Positions 1-10,829 of a stretch of DNA of 64,000 nucleotides are shown here, piece after piece. Below the pieces are notes generated by a model, which was given only the letters and a program-made list of their open reading frames with translations, ran no database searches and had not been told where the DNA came from. This DNA comes from Hysterangium stoloniferum (lineage: Eukaryota > Basidiomycota > Agaricomycetes > Hysterangiales > Hysterangiaceae): positions 1,860,001-1,924,000 of the forward strand of contig WHVD01000002.1 of assembly GCA_015178975.1 (NCBI GenBank), read 5' to 3'. Position numbers and translations under genes: made by a program. Position 1 is the stretch's first letter. Each line of letters starts with the position of its first letter.

Positions 1-330
1 AACCCAACCCTCAACTTATCCTTCGGTTTCCGATCGGTAGTTTACCGAGAGGTTTACTTGACAGGACTAGTTTTCACCCACCCAAAATTTAAGGACACCT
101 GATGGTAACTTGCGAGGGCACAGCACATAAGCTGAAGCCAAGTCCTTCCGTTCGGTCCCTGTCAGCCAGCCAACATCTGTCAGTTTCTGCTCTTAACACA
201 TTCACAGTATCTCAGGGTTTACTCCTGCATTTCTATTATTTGGATTTAATCCAAATACAAAAACTAGTTATCTATCTCCTGGAAAAGAACCTGTGAATAG
301 ACCAGATGTGGTAACTCAATCTGCTGAATC
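1..330. repeat. LTR-like relic
   Basis: This AT-moderate stretch has no convincing gene. Around 110-145 it carries a motif (GAGGGC.CAGC..ATAAGCTGAAGCCAAGTCC) that recurs at about 3320-3350, inside another LTR-like block. Shared terminal-type sequence next to Ty3/gypsy coding remnants suggests both are LTR relics of the same family. The boundaries are not resolved. Confidence 0.35.
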
Positions 331-339
331 TGATCTAAC

Positions 340-960
340 TGGGTGGAGCAATCAAGCTTACTGTATCTCATGGTGGAGCAATTCCGAGCCAATAGAGATC
401 AAGCCAAGGATGCTCTATTATTAGGACAAATATTCCAAAAGAAGTATTATAACCAAGGACAACTCACTGTGGAATTCCAGGAAGGCGATTTAGTCGTCTT
501 GAATCCCCACTCCTTATCTTTATTGAAGAACATTAAGGGAAAGGGCCAAAAGCTATTAATGTGATATGAAGGACCTTTTGAAATACTCGAGAAGATTAGT
601 CCAGTAGCATATAGGCTCCGAATGCCTGCATCATATGGGACTCACCCTGTCTTAAATATTGCGCATTTGGAAAGGTATTCTGAGTCACCTGAAAAGTTTG
701 GAGTGTGACCTAGGAAAGAGTTTAACCAGGAAGATTTTGAAGAACTACCAGAATATGAAGTTGAAGCTATAGTAGGACAGAAATGGTCACGATTGTGAAG
801 TGGAAAGAGAAATCAAATCTACAAAGTTCGATTCAAAGGATATTCTTCAAACTTTGATGAATGGCTTACTAAAAAGGATTTGAAGAATGCTCCTGCAATT
901 CTTCATGACTGTGAAAACAAAAGAAAGAGTGCGCAGCAGCCATCTGAAACTCATGGAGGT
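340..960 (+). mobile_element. Ty3/gypsy retrotransposon fossil (integrase C-terminus and chromodomain)
   Basis: The plus strand encodes the last part of a gypsy-type pol. It begins in the integrase C-terminal region (motif FQEGDLVVLNPHSL at about 470-515). It continues through the GPFEIL..I...AYRL-type segment and ends in a chromodomain-like tail (VRFKGYSSNFDEWL at about 825-870). This order is typical of chromoviruses. The copy is old and broken, with about three to five interruptions and no intact upstream pol. The family call rests on recognised motif order, not on a search. Confidence 0.75.
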
Positions 961-1003
961 CTCACTGGCTGACTCGGCCTCTAAATAACCAAAACATCAA
1001 TAT

Positions 1004-1576
1004 ATGCACCCTATATGTGCCGTTATTTCTTTCATTCTTATATATTCAAGTAAAAGAAAATGTTTCCACATCAAAAAAGTTAAAAATTTCATATGGAACT
1101 CTCCCCAGTCACTGAATTGGACTACTCTATTAAAATCATCGAAGGGGAAACCTTCTCAAAATGACATTCTAGTTTCTCATACACTTTATCCAACTCAAAA
1201 ACCACTGCATTATTGACTTAATGAATACGATTGGATTCCTATTGAATACAATGGAGTCAAAGTTTATTGCATTCAAGAGTCTCTAGCTTATTATCTTTGG
1301 GAGTATCATCTCTCGAATGTTAAATTGACTTGTATTGCAGCAGATAATTACACCCCAATCCTTTCCAACTCTACTATTTCTTATTTTATTCCAGAAGGGA
1401 AGTTCCGTGAACTTTGTATAACACCTGCACCTTTCGGAAACCATCAAGATCTCATAACAAACCTATTGCTCGTCACTGGTTCTAGAACCTTTGTAGCTCA
1501 ATGGTTTGATACATTTCAAAAGAATGGTTTAAAACTCGAGGCTTGGATGGATAAGGCAAGTCATTTTAATGTGTAA
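1004..1576 (+). other. Coding-like remnant, unidentified
   Basis: Two partly overlapping plus-strand open stretches (1004-1216 and 1325-1576) read like diverged coding sequence but match no family I recognise. They sit between a gypsy fossil and a copia fossil, so they may belong to a retroelement and are treated as such. No function is proposed. Confidence 0.25.
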
Positions 1577-1598
1577 ATGAGTGGCAGTAAGATAAAAT

Positions 1599-2480
1599 TC
1601 ATCCCATCAATAAGTAGGCAGTCCTGCATATATTTGCATTGTTCTGGCTTTGGCCATTAAAGTGTGATGCAACCATTTGACATGTCCAATGTGTGCGGAT
1701 GTGTATGGAGCTAGCTGTGAATTGGTGATTGGTCTCCCTAGAGGCCAACCAATAAGCCATTTCATGGCTTTTGAGTTCACCATTGTCAGTCCTATAAGTT
1801 CCAACCTTTAACCCTGTTTTGACTTTGTGTGCACATTCCCATGATTGAAGATAGGAGGATGCATCACTTTTAAGTTTGAGAAAAATGGTCCAGGAGTAAC
1901 TCAAATAATCACTTAAAATATTCATGACATAGTTATTTCCAGTACATGAAGTGACTGAATTAGGGCCAGATAAATCTATTGACACTTTCTCCAATTTTCT
2001 CGTCACTCTGTGCCCTTCCCCTGTTTCACACATTTTTGGGACAGGGGTTTTTGTCTGTTTACCAAGAATACAGGCATCACATTTAGTGGGAGTGATGGAG
2101 GTGTTGGGGAGAGTTGCACCTTGGATGAGTCCCATGTTAAGCATGTCACGAATAGCTTGGTAATTCACATGACCAAGTCAGCAGTGCCAATATTTGATGG
2201 TGGGTGCATGATGAGCAGTGATAATGTGTTCAGTTTGGGCCAAATAGAGATTGAGGGAGTATAGGTGTTTATGGGAAGTAGAGTACCTTGGGCTATAGTA
2301 GCTCCAGATGATTTTGAGGTAAGCCAACATGAGGCATCGTCAAAGTGTGCTATGATGTTTGAATCTTTTGCCAGACAATGAATGGATATTAGTCACACTG
2401 TAGTGTCTGGGATGTATAGGACATTTTGCAGCAGTATATGTGTACCATGACCTATTCATAATTTTATGTCTCCAATACCA
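1599..2480 (-). mobile_element. Ty1/copia retrotransposon fossil (gag-pre-integrase and integrase core)
   Basis: The minus strand reads through a copia-type segment. It has a GHVNYQAIRDM-like gag-pre-integrase motif, then a Cys pair (CDACILGKQ) of the integrase zinc region, then the integrase core with SIDLSGP and a TDNGEL motif. Only this internal part of pol is present, and it is broken in several places. The degree of decay suggests an old insertion. Confidence 0.8.
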
Positions 2481-2639
2481 ATCACCCAGACAGAAGAACC
2501 TCCCAAACCCTTTATTTATTAGAAATTTGAGAAAAATACTAAAAATGACATGTATGCACCCTACAGTGCATAGCCAATTTTTTCTAATTAATTTCTTTTC
2601 TTTCTTTTTGTTTCTAGGAATATCGTCAAGAGTGCCCAT

Positions 2640-3545
2640 TTGAACACATTGTCAGGAACCGGAAAACCCGCCGGCCTCCGGGCCCCCGGACCCCATCCTA
2701 CATGCTCCCGACCCTCTATATTGTATAGTAACAACTGGAGTTCCCACGGGACCCTGTACATCAACTCGTTTATGCCTGACTCTCTGTACGCACCCCACCT
2801 GTCTGCACCTAACCCTCTATGTCTCATACACCAGTCCTCGGACTCCCCGGACTCCGGACTCCACTCTATGTACACCCGACACTCTGTGTCATATGTACCA
2901 GTCACCGGACTCCGACCGGACTCCGACCGGACTCCTGGAACCCCTCTAACTGAGCCCCGCTCCAGTTATGGTTAAATGATCTGTCATGATTCGTTCTCCA
3001 CTCCCGTTCCGTTCCGTCCCTATTCCCAGTTTAGTATTTACTTGTTTCATTTTATGTTTAATAGTTCTGCCTCTCATTAATACCGGATTTGGTATTATTA
3101 CATTTCACAGTCTATATAAGTCCGCTATATTCATGTACTTAGAATCCAGTTTCAATCTCGAACTAGTTTTCCCCCGAACAAGTTTGATCCTTGAACAGTC
3201 TCTAGTCCTCTTGTCTGTCTGCACACTCGATTCCCGGAACTCCCACGGGAACTCCGGAATCTATACCTTCCTGTATGCATTCTGTCAGCTCGAAATATGG
3301 ACACCCGAATGAGTGTACGAGGGCGCAGCCTATAAGCTGAAGCCAAGTCCATCTCAGTCGTATCACCAGACTTTCTGGTAATTATTCTGATATCACTGTT
3401 CCTTGTACTAATAATCCCCGGAACTTTCCCAGGACCTATTGCCTGGGGACTCCGTGGGACTATTTCCCGGAAGCAAGTGTGTGTTCGGAATAGTTACCGG
3501 AAACCTCCGCGGGACTATCCGTGGAGCTCTGTTCGGGAACTTAAC
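2640..3545. repeat. LTR-like GC-rich block with short CCGGACTCC-type repeats
   Basis: This block is full of imperfect copies of CCGGACTCC and GGAACTCCCACGGGAAC, for example at 2838-2945, 3231-3260 and 3415-3530. It shares the ATAAGCTGAAGCCAAGTCC motif (about 3330) with the left edge of the window. Its position beside retroelement fossils and directly in front of a spliced gene fragment suggests an LTR or LTR plus leader of a Ty3-type element. The ends were not fixed. Confidence 0.4.
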
Positions 3546-4225
3546 ACACATGTCCATTACAAATGTTGTGAAGATGTGTGCCTTCACACATCATCAAAGC
3601 ATCACACATCTTGAGGAATCAGCACTTAAACCTGTTCTGGCTCAGGTTATTGCCCTCACAACTATTGTGGTATGTTCTAATTCATTTATTGTACTCAGCT
3701 ATGAACTAACATTTGTTTTAGATCCATAATGCTGTCACACAGTGGAGGGAGACAGGTGAACTGAAAAACATATCACTGGAAGACAAAAATGGCTATTGCA
3801 CCAAATACCACAAGATCCTTGAACACCTTGACATTGTTCAGACAGGCAGACCAACATATTTTGGTGCCCTTCAAACAAGTTTGTATCAACAGGGAATGTA
3901 TGCCATAAATCGTCAAATGATTCATTCATTATTTTCTAACAAATTTATCAGGGCTATGTTGGGTATCACAATACAGCATGCTGGATCTGACGATGATCAT
4001 TTCACCATTGGAGATGATATCACTCCTGACAGTGCCATTTCCCCTTCCATGTCACCCCTTCCAATTCCTGTCACTCATAGTAAGCGTTTATTGTACCAGG
4101 CAGCCACACAGGATAATGGCAACCAATCTGATTCAGAGCATTGGGAGTCATCCACCAGTGACATGGACTCTGGCAATGACAGTGACAATGACAGCATAAT
4201 TCCAGCCGATGACTTGGATGCTTAG
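3543..4225 (+). CDS. 3' part of an unidentified spliced gene
   Basis: Two plus-strand exons can be joined across a canonical 52-nt intron at 3670-3721 (GTATGT donor, CTAAC branch site, TTTTAG acceptor), phase 0. The first exon has no obvious start because LTR-like sequence abuts it at about 3543. The second runs to a stop at 4225. The protein goes from a helical, His-containing part (around THHQSITHLEESALKPV) to an acidic, Ser/Asp-rich tail. I do not recognise the family. It may be a host gene fragment whose 5' end was lost to the neighbouring LTR insertion, or a domesticated piece. The clean intron argues that it was once expressed. Confidence 0.5.
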
Positions 4226-4281
4226 TATGTCCATGTCTAGGTTTCAAATCAGTGAAATTGTACTAGTGATAGTTCATTACT

Positions 4282-4692
4282 GCTGTGAAGAGTCGATAGA
4301 TTCTGACTGCTCGATATACGAAAAATAGTGTTTATTCAACTACTATTAGTAAGTATTGACCATTCAGTACAATACAGTAGATTACTAGACTGATAGTACT
4401 AGTAGAGAGACACACTACACGTCACAAGAGCAACTGTACAGTTGCTTGTGACGACTAGAACAAGAGAATAGAAGAGTTGACCTTTACGGTACAACTCGTA
4501 GCTAGAAGTGAGAGAGATAATCAGCGAAAGACTGAATATCTAGGGTAGAGAGATAGCAGTGCAAGTCGACTACAGTGTCGACAAGCGCAAAGACTTGAGA
4601 GTGGGACTCGACCTTCGCGGTTCGAGTCCAAAGACTATTAGCATGCAAGAAAACACTACCTTTTTAGGTAGCTGAGATGTTACCCTTGACAC
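4282..4692 (-). repeat. Possible LTR (copia-like), solo
   Basis: On the minus strand this segment starts TGTCAAGGGTAAC and ends near CTTCACAGCA, giving TG...CA ends. It contains many short inverted words and no coding. The purine-rich GTGAGAGG just upstream of the TG end would fit a polypurine tract. No matching target-site duplication was found, so the call is tentative. Confidence 0.3.
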
Positions 4693-5063
4693 CTCTCACT
4701 ATTCGATGTCTGGGTCATTACGAGGTGGTGTCTGCTGGGTAAAAAGTGTCTTGTCTTCTGGTGCCAAGTGCACCCACAGGTATACACAAAGCTTCAAACT
4801 AAGAAATAAAGGTATGCTCGAAAAGTATAAGGAATTAAAGAAAGGAAACAATACTAGATAATAATGTACTATAATATGTCTAATATTTAACAGCCTGATC
4901 ATGATATATGCATACCTTCACAACTGCCGGCAGCATTTAGAATTACTTAAAATCAACCTTTTTTAAAAAGTTAAATAATATTAGTTTTCAAGACCATTTG
5001 ACTGGGATGGCAGGGCAGGCAATTAAAAGAAAAATTTATTAATATATTAGCAATATACAAGAC

Positions 5064-5232
5064 ATGTGGATGATGCTGGAAGCCTGTGGATGACATGGGA
5101 GGATGTGGATGACACGGGAGGATGTGGATGACACGGGAGATGTGGATGACACGGGAGGATGTGGATGACATGGGAGGATGTGGATGACACGGGAGGATGT
5201 GGATGACACGGGAGGATGTGGATGACACAGGA
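5064..5232. repeat. 19-bp minisatellite
   Basis: About eight tandem copies of GGATGACACGGGAGGATGT, with small variants (atgggagg, one shorter unit). All open reading frames over it are products of the repeat. It lies beside a Pro/Gln-rich coding-like stretch. Confidence 0.9.
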
Positions 5233-5387
5233 GGCAGTATGATCCAGCGTCATCCGGTGTAATCCAAGACATCCAAGGTATTCCGACGTAATCCCAGACA
5301 CTCCACGACGCTGCCAGAATGGGCGACCTCCTCCCACGCCTCCAGCGCTCATGGAGCGTCCAAGACCATCCAGGTGCCAATACCATG

Positions 5388-5790
5388 TTACTGATGTGGA
5401 CCTGCGGCTGTATTTGAACCAGGGGTATACTGGGGTGGCGGCATCATGGTACGGGGTGGTTGTGGCGCACAGTATTGTGGAATTTCAGCGGTGGCGGTGG
5501 GTTGGGTAGGGTAGGGACGGCGGTGTGGGATGAACGGGATATGCATGGACCTCGGGCTGGGGTGTTGCCTGTGTTGTTGGAGTCTGAGGTTTATATTTGG
5601 CTTGTGGTTGTGATTGAGGTGAAGGCTGAGCTTGAGTTTTGAGGTTGTGACTGCACTTGCGGTTGCGATTGAGGTTGAACCGGTGCTTCAACTTGGGGCT
5701 GAGACTGTGATTGGCCTTGAAGACCTTGTGATGATTGCGGTTGGGATTGACCTTGTGATTCTGTCGAAGGTGTTGTTGGAACTCCCATAT
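5388..5790 (-). other. Pro/Gln-rich coding-like region, minus strand
   Basis: The minus strand encodes Gln/Pro/Ser-rich peptide in three successive frames: 5788-5591 (SQPQSSQGLQGQSQSQPQ), 5691-5485 (TQAQPSPQSQPQAKYKPQ) and a third ending at 5388 (CAPQPPRTMMPPPQYTPG). The shift of frame with retained composition suggests either a spliced low-complexity protein or a decayed one. No clear donor and acceptor pair was found. Low-complexity DNA could also produce this by chance. No family is assigned. Confidence 0.3.
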
Positions 5791-7102
5791 TAGGTGCGCT
5801 ATCTAATTCGGAGCAGGCATAACACCTGACCTAGTGTAGCCTCGCTTTTTTAATACACATCAGATACACACAGTGAAAATTGGTAAGCAGCATCATTCGT
5901 GAAGATGTCAAGGTATCGAATATTTCATGTCTTGAGCAGCTAACCTTAACGCACTCCTTCCGAATGGTTTTAGTGGGGCGCTGTGCTAGTCGCCCAGATA
6001 GAGAATCCTTAACCCTCAAATCTTGTTGGTTCAACCTCCCCTCAGATTCTTCCTATCTCATTTTATCAGATACAGTTGCTTAATCAGAAATTATGGTTGC
6101 GTGAAGTCAACTGCAGAAGCATACCGTCACTGCATCACGACCTATCCTTCTCCCAATCATCACTAGGCGTATGTGCTGCCCGACATTTTATAAAAATGTA
6201 CATTGAACCGGTTGCGCATCGTACAATTCCCCCTTCGCTGGAACGTGTAATACCTTGTTATAATAAACTTTAGGGATGTTTTATTGGAAACATGTCTGGG
6301 GTATGGAGTGTTGTATTCAACCGTTGCGACTCCATTTCATTCGGTCACTCTTCTCTTGTTTCTGGTTCGTTCATATTGATGGCTGGTACTCAGCTGAATC
6401 TCTTTTTCGGGATGGCTGGTGCCTATTCAATTCAAAACATTAGGTGTTCAGTTATTACTTCCGGCATCGATATATAAAGCCGTGTGACCGACCCCTTTCA
6501 TCATGCTTGAATCAGATTATTACCTGTATCACAGTCTGCTGAGTGTCACTGGTTTTCCGGTCCGCAGCAGAAATAGGCGACACAGAGACATTCCCAGTCA
6601 TACCTCTGCATCTCGGGCTTATCCCACTAATTGCATGGTAATGAGGGACGTAATTTTGCCACCACCATCCCTCTCGATACATCCAGACATGCTATGCCAT
6701 CGTGTCCGCCACACCGTTTTATTCTACAATTTGTATCAGTGATTCAGATAAACTAGCGAGTTGTAGTACCATCAATTGGACAAAAGCTATCTTATCTTCA
6801 ACTTGAACTATCAGAATACAAGAATCTTCGGTGAGTTTATTTAATTGCTTTTTGATGTATCTGATTGGCTGCATATCAGAACATGACGATAGTCTATCCA
6901 TGGAGACACGGAGGCTTCGTATTCCTGAATTGACTGAGCAATGCATCAACTTTATTGGCGATGGTAACATTTGTCTGCTTGAAACTAAAATGAAACGATC
7001 GACATTGTGTGAGAAGAGCCCACAGGCAGCGCATGTTGAACTCCCACTGGAACAAGCGCGTCAACGCCACACGGATTAGGACGATGAAGAAAACAGAAGA
7101 AT
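5791..7102. other. No convincing gene; one TATA-like site
   Basis: The ORFs here are short and unsupported on both strands. A TATATAAAG box at about 6471, followed by a pyrimidine-rich stretch, looks like a promoter, but the ORF after it (6503-6742) has no recognisable features. On the minus strand 6719-6970 reads as a helical peptide of unknown origin. Confidence 0.3.
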
Positions 7103-7780
7103 GTGTTGACGATAGGCGACAAAGCTGATCACTGTCAATTCAACGGTCTCCCCTTTGTACCGACCAACCTTACCGACCCTCACTTGCAACCCATCGAGAT
7201 TCCCATTCTCCCGCAGCTGGACCTTCCTCAGTGTCCCTCCCAGAATCATCACATTTTTTCGCGCAGCGTATCCGTGAGAGAAGTAGTCGCAACTCTAAAC
7301 CCCACTTCATTATCTACACTAAGCTGGAAAGCCAAAAGGAAAGAGAAGGCTGTAGAATCAGATATTGGCCGACGTATGCTATGGCCGACCGTTGAAGGGA
7401 AAGGGAAGGACAAGGAACCTGTTGGACCACGGCTGAGCTCAGAAGTGAGGCTTCCTTCCACTGTGGACTCAGTCGAGGGAGTTCGGAGAGGTAGATTTCC
7501 TCAAAATAACACAGCCAATACTGGGGTGCGATTGATGGCTCTTCTGGTGAGCGACGTTCAGTCCTCCGAGTCGAGTGTAGTGACAGAATTACTCAAAACA
7601 AAATCTTCATTTTTCAGAACAGGACTCAAACCTTGTTCCCCGATTGGTGCAGGCAAGATAAAACAAAAGCTACAAGCGTCTACAGTGTACTTTCACGGAT
7701 TGAGACCTACCGACATTGCCTTGACCTCAGCTACGATTTCTCTCAGCTTTGCTTCCCCAGCTGCATCCAAAATATCGTGA
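7103..7780 (+). CDS. Hypothetical low-complexity protein (partial?)
   Basis: This is an open plus-strand frame of about 225 codons. It is rich in Pro, Ser, Lys and Glu with no hydrophobic core, consistent with a disordered protein or a terminal exon. Its first codon is TTG and no good ATG lies near the start, so the 5' end is unknown and it may be an exon. The last 90 bases overlap, tail to tail, the 3' end of the minus-strand gene at 7693-8247, so the true stop may be earlier if an intron intervenes. No family recognised. Confidence 0.3.
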   Translation: MLTIGDKADHCQFNGLPFVPTNLTDPHLQPIEIPILPQLDLPQCPSQNHHIFSRSVSVREVVATLNPTSLSTLSWKAKRKEKAVESDIGRRMLWPTVEGKGKDKEPVGPRLSSEVRLPSTVDSVEGVRRGRFPQNNTANTGVRLMALLVSDVQSSESSVVTELLKTKSSFFRTGLKPCSPIGAGKIKQKLQASTVYFHGLRPTDIALTSATISLSFASPAASKIS

Positions 7781-8247
7781 TTCCACCACGCCCTGGGTGC
7801 GGTGTCGGTAACAAATCGGGCATCAGGCATGATGCGGACAGGCAGGAGTTCGTTATTCTTCGTCGTCGTCAGTTGGTAGACAGAGAAACGTGTACCCATA
7901 GCGCTTAACCCAACCAGCTTGGGGATCGGGATGTTACCCGACACAAATTCAACGAACCTTTTGCGCATCTGGTCATCAGCCTCCATTCGCGAGGAGAGTT
8001 TATCGAGAGCGATGTACGTCTTGATATCAACGAAGAAGACTGGGACCTTTCGTCGACTGACGACGTAGAGGACGGTGAAGTCCATAGATCCTGTGATGCG
8101 CTTGAATTGAGGGGACACCTGGTAGTGCTCATTAACACGGAAGAGCTCAAACAAGAGAGTGTTGTAGGGTCCATAGAAGTCGCTCTCATCCGTGGTATAG
8201 AGATTGACGAGGCTGAATTGTTCAGCGACGCTGTCCGACCAAGTCAT
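7693..8247 (-). CDS. Small nuclease-like basidiomycete protein
   Basis: An intact single-exon frame of 184 aa starts at ATG 8247. The middle holds a hydrophobic strand followed by a D-x-K signature (KVPVFFVDIKTY, about residues 68-79), then an ADDQMRKRF helix and a SAMGTRFSVY strand. This order matches an abundant, mostly unannotated agaricomycete family whose (D/E)xK-bearing core resembles the restriction-endonuclease (PD-(D/E)xK) fold. The fold assignment is inference from the motif. The length is short but complete-looking, ending near REIVAEVKAMS. Substrate and role are unknown. It converges with the plus-strand frame at 7103-7780. Confidence 0.6.
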   Translation of the reverse strand: MTWSDSVAEQFSLVNLYTTDESDFYGPYNTLLFELFRVNEHYQVSPQFKRITGSMDFTVLYVVSRRKVPVFFVDIKTYIALDKLSSRMEADDQMRKRFVEFVSGNIPIPKLVGLSAMGTRFSVYQLTTTKNNELLPVRIMPDARFVTDTAPRAWWNHDILDAAGEAKLREIVAEVKAMSVGLNP

Positions 8248-8259
8248 ATCTCATTTTCC

Positions 8260-8710
8260 ATCAACAGGTATCAGGTCCAGTAAAAAAGGAACATACCTGG
8301 CAGTGACGATGGGATGAAAGGTGTAAGTGAGAATAACAATTAACCCTTGTGTTCGAACTCCGATTGACGCTGTGCTGCAATCGAAAGTGATCAGCTCCAA
8401 AAAGGGAGATGAAACACACTTTTCGAAGAATGTGCAAACCGCCCGCAACTTTGTGGTGGCCCACATCCATTCCAATCGCAATTAGCAGCTTCCTCTGCTT
8501 GTCGACGATTGCCATGTAACTTGGTTGGAATTAAAAATGAAAATGAAAATGCTATATTAATATAAATATTCAAAGTGAGCTTTTCAGTTAGCGAGCATTT
8601 GGACACCAAACCTATTGTGGTACCTGAAGATCAGTAGCAGAAGAAGGTAACCTGGCTGTTATTGGACATTCTCCAGCAACAGTCGTTCAACAACCACCAT
8701 CTAGTATTAG
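8260..8710. other. Upstream region, nothing definite
   Basis: This lies between the nuclease-like gene start (8247) and the next plus-strand coding stretch. The minus-strand frames at 8251-8609 are overlapping alternatives without coding character. AT-rich runs at 8535-8575 could be part of a promoter. Confidence 0.3.
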
Positions 8711-8795
8711 TTGTTGCGTTCATTTCGGTTGCAAAGACCCATGGCGTCAAGTTTTCTTCGGCGGTCCCAAAGGAATTTTATTCTCCATTTTCGTA

Positions 8796-9210
8796 GAGCT
8801 TTCTTGTTAAAAGTGGCAAGGCTTTTGTTAAAACCTCGCAGGGCTTTTTTTCCGACGAGATTGTACCGATATTTTGCAACGTTATTCGTGGTGTCACACC
8901 CAATATACAGGGATATTATTCAGGTCGCCTTAACTTCTTGGTTCACGACCATATTCGTTGCTCGACCAAACAAGCCGTAGAACTCTTTCATGGCTTCTTG
9001 GAGACCACCACTCAACGCCTAGCGCTCGTGCTCCTGGAGTTCTTTCAAGTGTGCTTTCCGCAGATTTTTGGTTCCTACGCCACACGCTTCATCCAAAAAC
9101 TGCTAGTTATTGTTCCGAGCAAGAAAACCGACTCCCTTGCTATTATTCAAGCCGCTGCTGTAACGGCCTTGCCACCTCTGGTTCCAATTTACAAGAACAC
9201 TTGCATTTAA
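8796..9210 (+). CDS. Hypothetical helical protein, terminal exon
   Basis: In the frame ending at stop 9210 the protein is helical and hydrophobic (FLETTTQRLALVLLEFFQV, then TRFIQKLLVIVPSKK). The frame is open back to a TAG at about 8795 that sits in a good 3' splice context (ttctccattttcgtag), so this is probably the last exon of a spliced gene. The 5' exon was not found. No family recognised. Two shorter frames over the same bases are shadows. Confidence 0.4.
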
Positions 9211-9214
9211 TCAT

Positions 9215-9660
9215 TCCCGTCGCGATTTCCTGTTACCGGGCTCGTGCACCATTTAAAATTTATATACAAGCCATCGGAATGTTTTCTAAATCTGTCAATC
9301 TACACCCATATACATCAAGAAGTCAATCATTCATTGACTGCACTATTAGCAGAGGATGATCACCTCCTCCAAACAATGCTGTACACCCTTTTGTCCTGTC
9401 CATTACCAAAGTAAGTGCTTAGGGTTTAGGGTTTTAACACTAGTCTCAAAAGAGGGGCATGGCAGCTCAATGGAGCATACATTAGTGTATGGAGGCCATG
9501 TAACAACATATGGGAAAGTAGCAACAAAGAAAATGATAAAGTAATGAATGTCTATTAGGGTCTGGTGGGATCCCAGATGATAGCAGATGCCTCTTCCAGT
9601 GGTGATTTCTTTAACACGATCCCATTCGCAGTGTGTCACTGGAGTTACTCATTGCATTTG
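9215..9660. other. No gene seen
   Basis: Short, mutually overlapping frames on both strands. A minus-strand stretch at 9540-9640 may be the continuation of the decayed kinase at 9674-9980, but no motif is visible. Confidence 0.3.
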
Positions 9661-9673
9661 GTGCTTTTTTGTA

Positions 9674-9985
9674 TCATACCACAAACATTATCACCAATGT
9701 TTCAATTAACTCCTTCAACGGGATATTGAATAAACGAGAAACTTGAAAGGGGTCAGAGGCCTGCACTTCTACCTTCCTATCTCCTCCTTTCATGGCTCCT
9801 TTAGGATCCAGATAATGGTATGGAGCATGCCAATGAGGCATTCTTAAAAACACTGTGCATGGTATATCTCGAGGCAATCCAGATGAGTATATAGAAGAAG
9901 GATTCCAAGTCATCGGCCCAGTCGGGGATCACTGGAGGCTGCCCGAGGGACCAGCCGAGAATGCAGCAAAGAATGTCCACTTTTA
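9674..9985 (-). pseudogene. FunK1-type protein kinase remnant
   Basis: The minus strand encodes DWADDLESFFYILIWIA (about 9928-9878). This is a hallmark of the C-lobe of the fungal FunK1 kinase family, where the DDLESFFYVL helix follows the activation segment. The frame stops soon after. A neighbouring frame continues with kinase-like sequence toward 9674. Catalytic-loop and DFG motifs are absent from the sequence upstream. It is therefore a fragment of a host kinase gene, decayed, with both N-lobe and catalytic core lost. FunK1 genes are strongly expanded in multicellular basidiomycetes, which supports the taxonomic reading of the window. Confidence 0.6.
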
Positions 9986-9989
9986 TGAA

Positions 9990-10780
9990 ATTAACATGTG
10001 CCTCAGGGGCAGGTCTCTATATATGGCAGTATGGCACTGCGGAGAAACTTGAGAGGTATCTCCCTCATGGTTGATGGAATAAACAAGAAGCAAGGGGTAT
10101 GCTATTTATTTAAGAGTCTAGGATGTGGACACTGTGATAACCCTTTCCTCAGTTGTGCTGTTTCTTGTGTTAGAATCCGATGGTTCCTAATTGCTTCAGA
10201 GTTCTTTGAGCATGTTCATGACTGACTCAGTCATTCTTGGTGATTAGTATTCCTGCATGACAGGTATGTCTATCATAAGCTATAGGAACAGGGTGTTGTT
10301 GCACTGCTGCACAAGTGCCACCACATGCTTCTTTCTTCAAATTAAGTAGATACTTCATGAATTTTGTATTGGAAACTATCAAAATAAAATAATATTTGAC
10401 ATTAGACTATCAAAACATGAGAACTGTTACATCTAGTGTACAGTTTCATGGTGAAATATACCTTGTGCACCACTTTAATTGGCACATCCTTAGGTTTAGC
10501 CCTTCCTTGAGTAATATTAATGCTTAAATAAAAGTCTAAAATAACAAAATGTAACTTCTAAATGACATAGGTACTAGGTTTACACAGCAAGAAGCTCAGG
10601 CAATGTACTCTCATCGTCTTTCACAGGCGGTAAGAGAACAAGAGATGGTGAGCTGGCGCGTCAGACATGAGCTAAAGATGGTTTTTATAGTGACTGGCCA
10701 CATAAAGCGCCATCATCCGCTGTAAGAATAGCTCAGAGGCGATCGGAGAAATTATATAGCTAGGACATCGCCATCAGGGG
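9990..10780. other. AT-rich intergenic, nothing definite
   Basis: Small frames only. 10380-10560 is AT-rich and unstructured. Around 10600-10780 the base composition rises toward the 3' end of the next minus-strand gene, so this may include its 3' UTR. Confidence 0.3.
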
Positions 10781-10829
10781 GCAAAGCAAGGACGCAGAGA
10801 ATGATTGGGTAACCAGATGGCAGCTGGGC

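Noticed and set aside
4273-4718. CATTAC repeated on both sides of the LTR-like segment as a target duplication
   Set aside because: The copies do not abut TG...CA ends, and a 6-base match within some 40 bases of freedom is expected by chance.
4971-5386. Minus-strand CHPHPPVSST repeat proteins
   Set aside because: Produced by the 19-bp minisatellite; the unit is not a multiple of three and frames simply rotate.
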